Source of the DNA: DASWHD01 sp036393335
GTDB lineage: Bacteria > CG2-30-53-67 > CG2-30-70-394
Direction: 5' to 3'
Assembly: GCA_036393335.1 (NCBI GenBank)
Contig: DASWHD010000233.1
Span: forward strand, 1 to 6,311
Length of the DNA stretch: 6,311 nt
Part shown: piece after piece, positions 5,079-6,311 of the stretch
Layout: every line of letters begins with the position of its first letter
Position numbering within the stretch: the stretch's first letter is position 1
Notes under the pieces: generated by a model
What the model was told of the DNA's origin: nothing
What the model saw: the letters and a program-made list of their open reading frames with translations, nothing else
Database searches by the model: none
Position numbers and translations under genes: made by a program

Positions 5079-6311
5079 TCAACTCGCCCGCGTCGAGGGC
5101 GAGGGCGCCCTGCACGTGCGCATCCGCGACCAGCGGGTGGCGGACGTGCAGCTCCGCATCTTCGAGCCGCCACGTTTCTTCGAGGCCCTGCTGCGCGGCC
5201 GCAAGTTCACCGAGGCACCGGATATCACCGCGCGCATCTGCGGCATCTGCCCGGTGGCATACCAGATGAGCGCCGTCCACGCCATGGAGCGGATCGCCGG
5301 GGTGAAGGTGGAGGGCGTGCTCCGGGATCTGCGCCGCGTCCTCTATTGCGGCGAGTGGATCGAGAGCCACTGCCTGCACATCTACCTGTTGCACGCCCCC
5401 GACTTCCTCGGCTACGAGAGCGCCATCCACATGGCCGCGGACCACGGCGAGACCGTGCGCACCGCCCTGGCGCTGAAGAAGGTCGGCAACGAGGTCGTCG
5501 CCCTGTTCGGCGGCCGGGAGATCCACCCGATCAACGTCTGCGTCGGCGGCTTCTACCGCCTGCCCGGCCGGGCGCAGGTGGCCGCCCTGGTGGAGCGCCT
5601 GCGCTGGGCGCGGCAGGCGGCGCGCGACACGGTGCTCTGGGCGGGCTCGTTGCCCATGCCCAAGTTTCACGGCGACTACGAGTTCGTCGCCCTGCGCCAC
5701 CCGACCGAGTACCCGATGAACGAGGGTCGGCTGGTCTCCAGCCGCGGTCTGGACATCGCCGTGGACGAGTTCGAGGAGCACTTCCAGGAGCTGCACGTCC
5801 CGCACAGCAACGCCCTCCACTGCCTCCTCAAGGGCCGCGGCCCCTACCTGGTGGGGCCCCTGGCGCGCTACAACCTGAACGCCGATCGCCTGCCGCCGGC
5901 GATCCAGGCCCTCGCCGCCCAGGCGGGCCTCGGCGAGCGGGTGACCAACCCCTTCCAGTCGATCGTGGTGCGCGCGGTGGAGACCCTCTATGCGGTGGAG
6001 GAGGCGCTGCGCATCCTCGAGGCGTACACGCCGCCCGCGGAGCCGCGCGTTCCCGTCACCCCGCGCGCGGGGGTGGGCCGCGCCTGTACCGAGGCGCCGC
6101 GGGGCACCCTGTTCCATCGCTACCAGATCGATGACGAGGGAACCATCGAGACCGCGCGCATCGTCCCCCCCACCTCCCAGAACCAGAAGACCATCGAGAA
6201 CGACGTCGCCGCATTCGTCGAGCAACACCTGACCCTGGCGGACGACGAGCTGCAATGGCAGTGCGAGCAGGCGATCCGCAACTACGACCCGTGCATCTCG
6301 TGCGCGACCCA
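5053..6311 (+). CDS. hyhL: Group 3b [NiFe] hydrogenase catalytic large subunit alpha (HyhL type), last codons beyond window
   Basis: Catalytic subunit carrying the NiFe(CN)2CO centre; oxidises H2 or reduces protons, and in studied relatives also reduces sulfur. 419 residues are visible with no interruption. The start must be TTG at 5053: a TGA at 5041-5043 closes the frame just upstream, and the essential motif RVEGEGAL (residues 13-20) follows immediately. Also seen are EPPRFFEALLRGR (38-50), the L1 nickel-binding motif RICGICP with C63 and C66, and the L2 motif DPCISCAT with C414 and C417. The window ends two bases into the codon after CAT, almost certainly the conserved His before the C-terminal extension that a HyaD/HybD-type protease removes. 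Start overlaps the end of hyhS by 26 bases, implying translational coupling; a Shine-Dalgarno site is not evident. Nickel insertion would need HypB. Confidence 0.94.
   Translation, partial: MKPRTIKVDQLARVEGEGALHVRIRDQRVADVQLRIFEPPRFFEALLRGRKFTEAPDITARICGICPVAYQMSAVHAMERIAGVKVEGVLRDLRRVLYCGEWIESHCLHIYLLHAPDFLGYESAIHMAADHGETVRTALALKKVGNEVVALFGGREIHPINVCVGGFYRLPGRAQVAALVERLRWARQAARDTVLWAGSLPMPKFHGDYEFVALRHPTEYPMNEGRLVSSRGLDIAVDEFEEHFQELHVPHSNALHCLLKGRGPYLVGPLARYNLNADRLPPAIQALAAQAGLGERVTNPFQSIVVRAVETLYAVEEALRILEAYTPPAEPRVPVTPRAGVGRACTEAPRGTLFHRYQIDDEGTIETARIVPPTSQNQKTIENDVAAFVEQHLTLADDELQWQCEQAIRNYDPCISCAT

Noticed and set aside
5011..6255. A 414-codon open frame antisense to hyhS/hyhL
   Set aside because: It lies opposite a fully conserved hydrogenase large subunit, and its translation is a His-, Gly- and Arg-rich shadow typical of GC-rich antisense frames.
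4287..6311. Group 3d (HoxYH) or group 1 uptake hydrogenase, or complex I-like NuoB/NuoD
   Set aside because: The small subunit has no Tat signal and has twelve cluster cysteines, the large subunit keeps both nickel cysteine pairs, and the partners are HyhB and HyhG types, not HoxEFU or Nuo.
1..6311. CRISPR arrays, tRNA or rRNA genes, insertion sequences
   Set aside because: No regularly spaced repeats, transposase-like protein or cloverleaf-like sequence was seen in the window.

Overview
The window is very GC-rich DNA, almost fully coding, in the style of a proteobacterium. The HypB tail and the set of hydrogenase subunits would fit a gammaproteobacterium such as a purple or other sulfur bacterium, but that assignment is inference from protein style and not from a marker gene. 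The main content is an operon for a cytoplasmic, NAD(P)-linked group 3b [NiFe] hydrogenase of the 'sulfhydrogenase' (HyhBGSL) type.

Layout. (1) Positions 2-295, + strand: C-terminal end of HypB, the GTPase that delivers nickel to hydrogenase. (2) 341-1438, - strand: a membrane-anchored AsmA-like protein of unknown job, convergent with hypB. (3) 1439-1652: a divergent intergenic region with a perfect TATAAT hexamer and a partial sigma-54-like match, the probable control region of the operon. (4) 1653-2789: HyhB, an iron-sulfur electron-transfer subunit. (5) 2792-3253: a stand-alone cyclic-nucleotide-binding-fold protein with no DNA-binding domain. (6) 3234-4094: HyhG, a flavin and NAD(P)-binding subunit with a [2Fe-2S] site. 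(7) 4095-4286: a non-coding gap holding a large imperfect inverted repeat (4152-4232). (8) 4287-5078: HyhS, the hydrogenase small subunit. (9) 5053 to the window end: HyhL, the [NiFe] catalytic large subunit, starting at TTG and cut only in the last few codons, inside the C-terminal DPCxxCATH motif.

How it works together. HyhL carries the NiFe site. Electrons pass through three Fe-S clusters in HyhS and those in HyhB to the FAD of HyhG, where they are exchanged with NAD(P)H. In characterised archaeal relatives the same enzyme can also reduce sulfur or polysulfide to H2S. HypB next door serves maturation of HyhL. The two unusual points are the orphan cyclic-nucleotide-binding domain between hyhB and hyhG, with a phosphate-binding cassette that looks degenerate, and the repeat that splits the operon into an electron-input half (B, CNBD, G) and a catalytic half (S, L).
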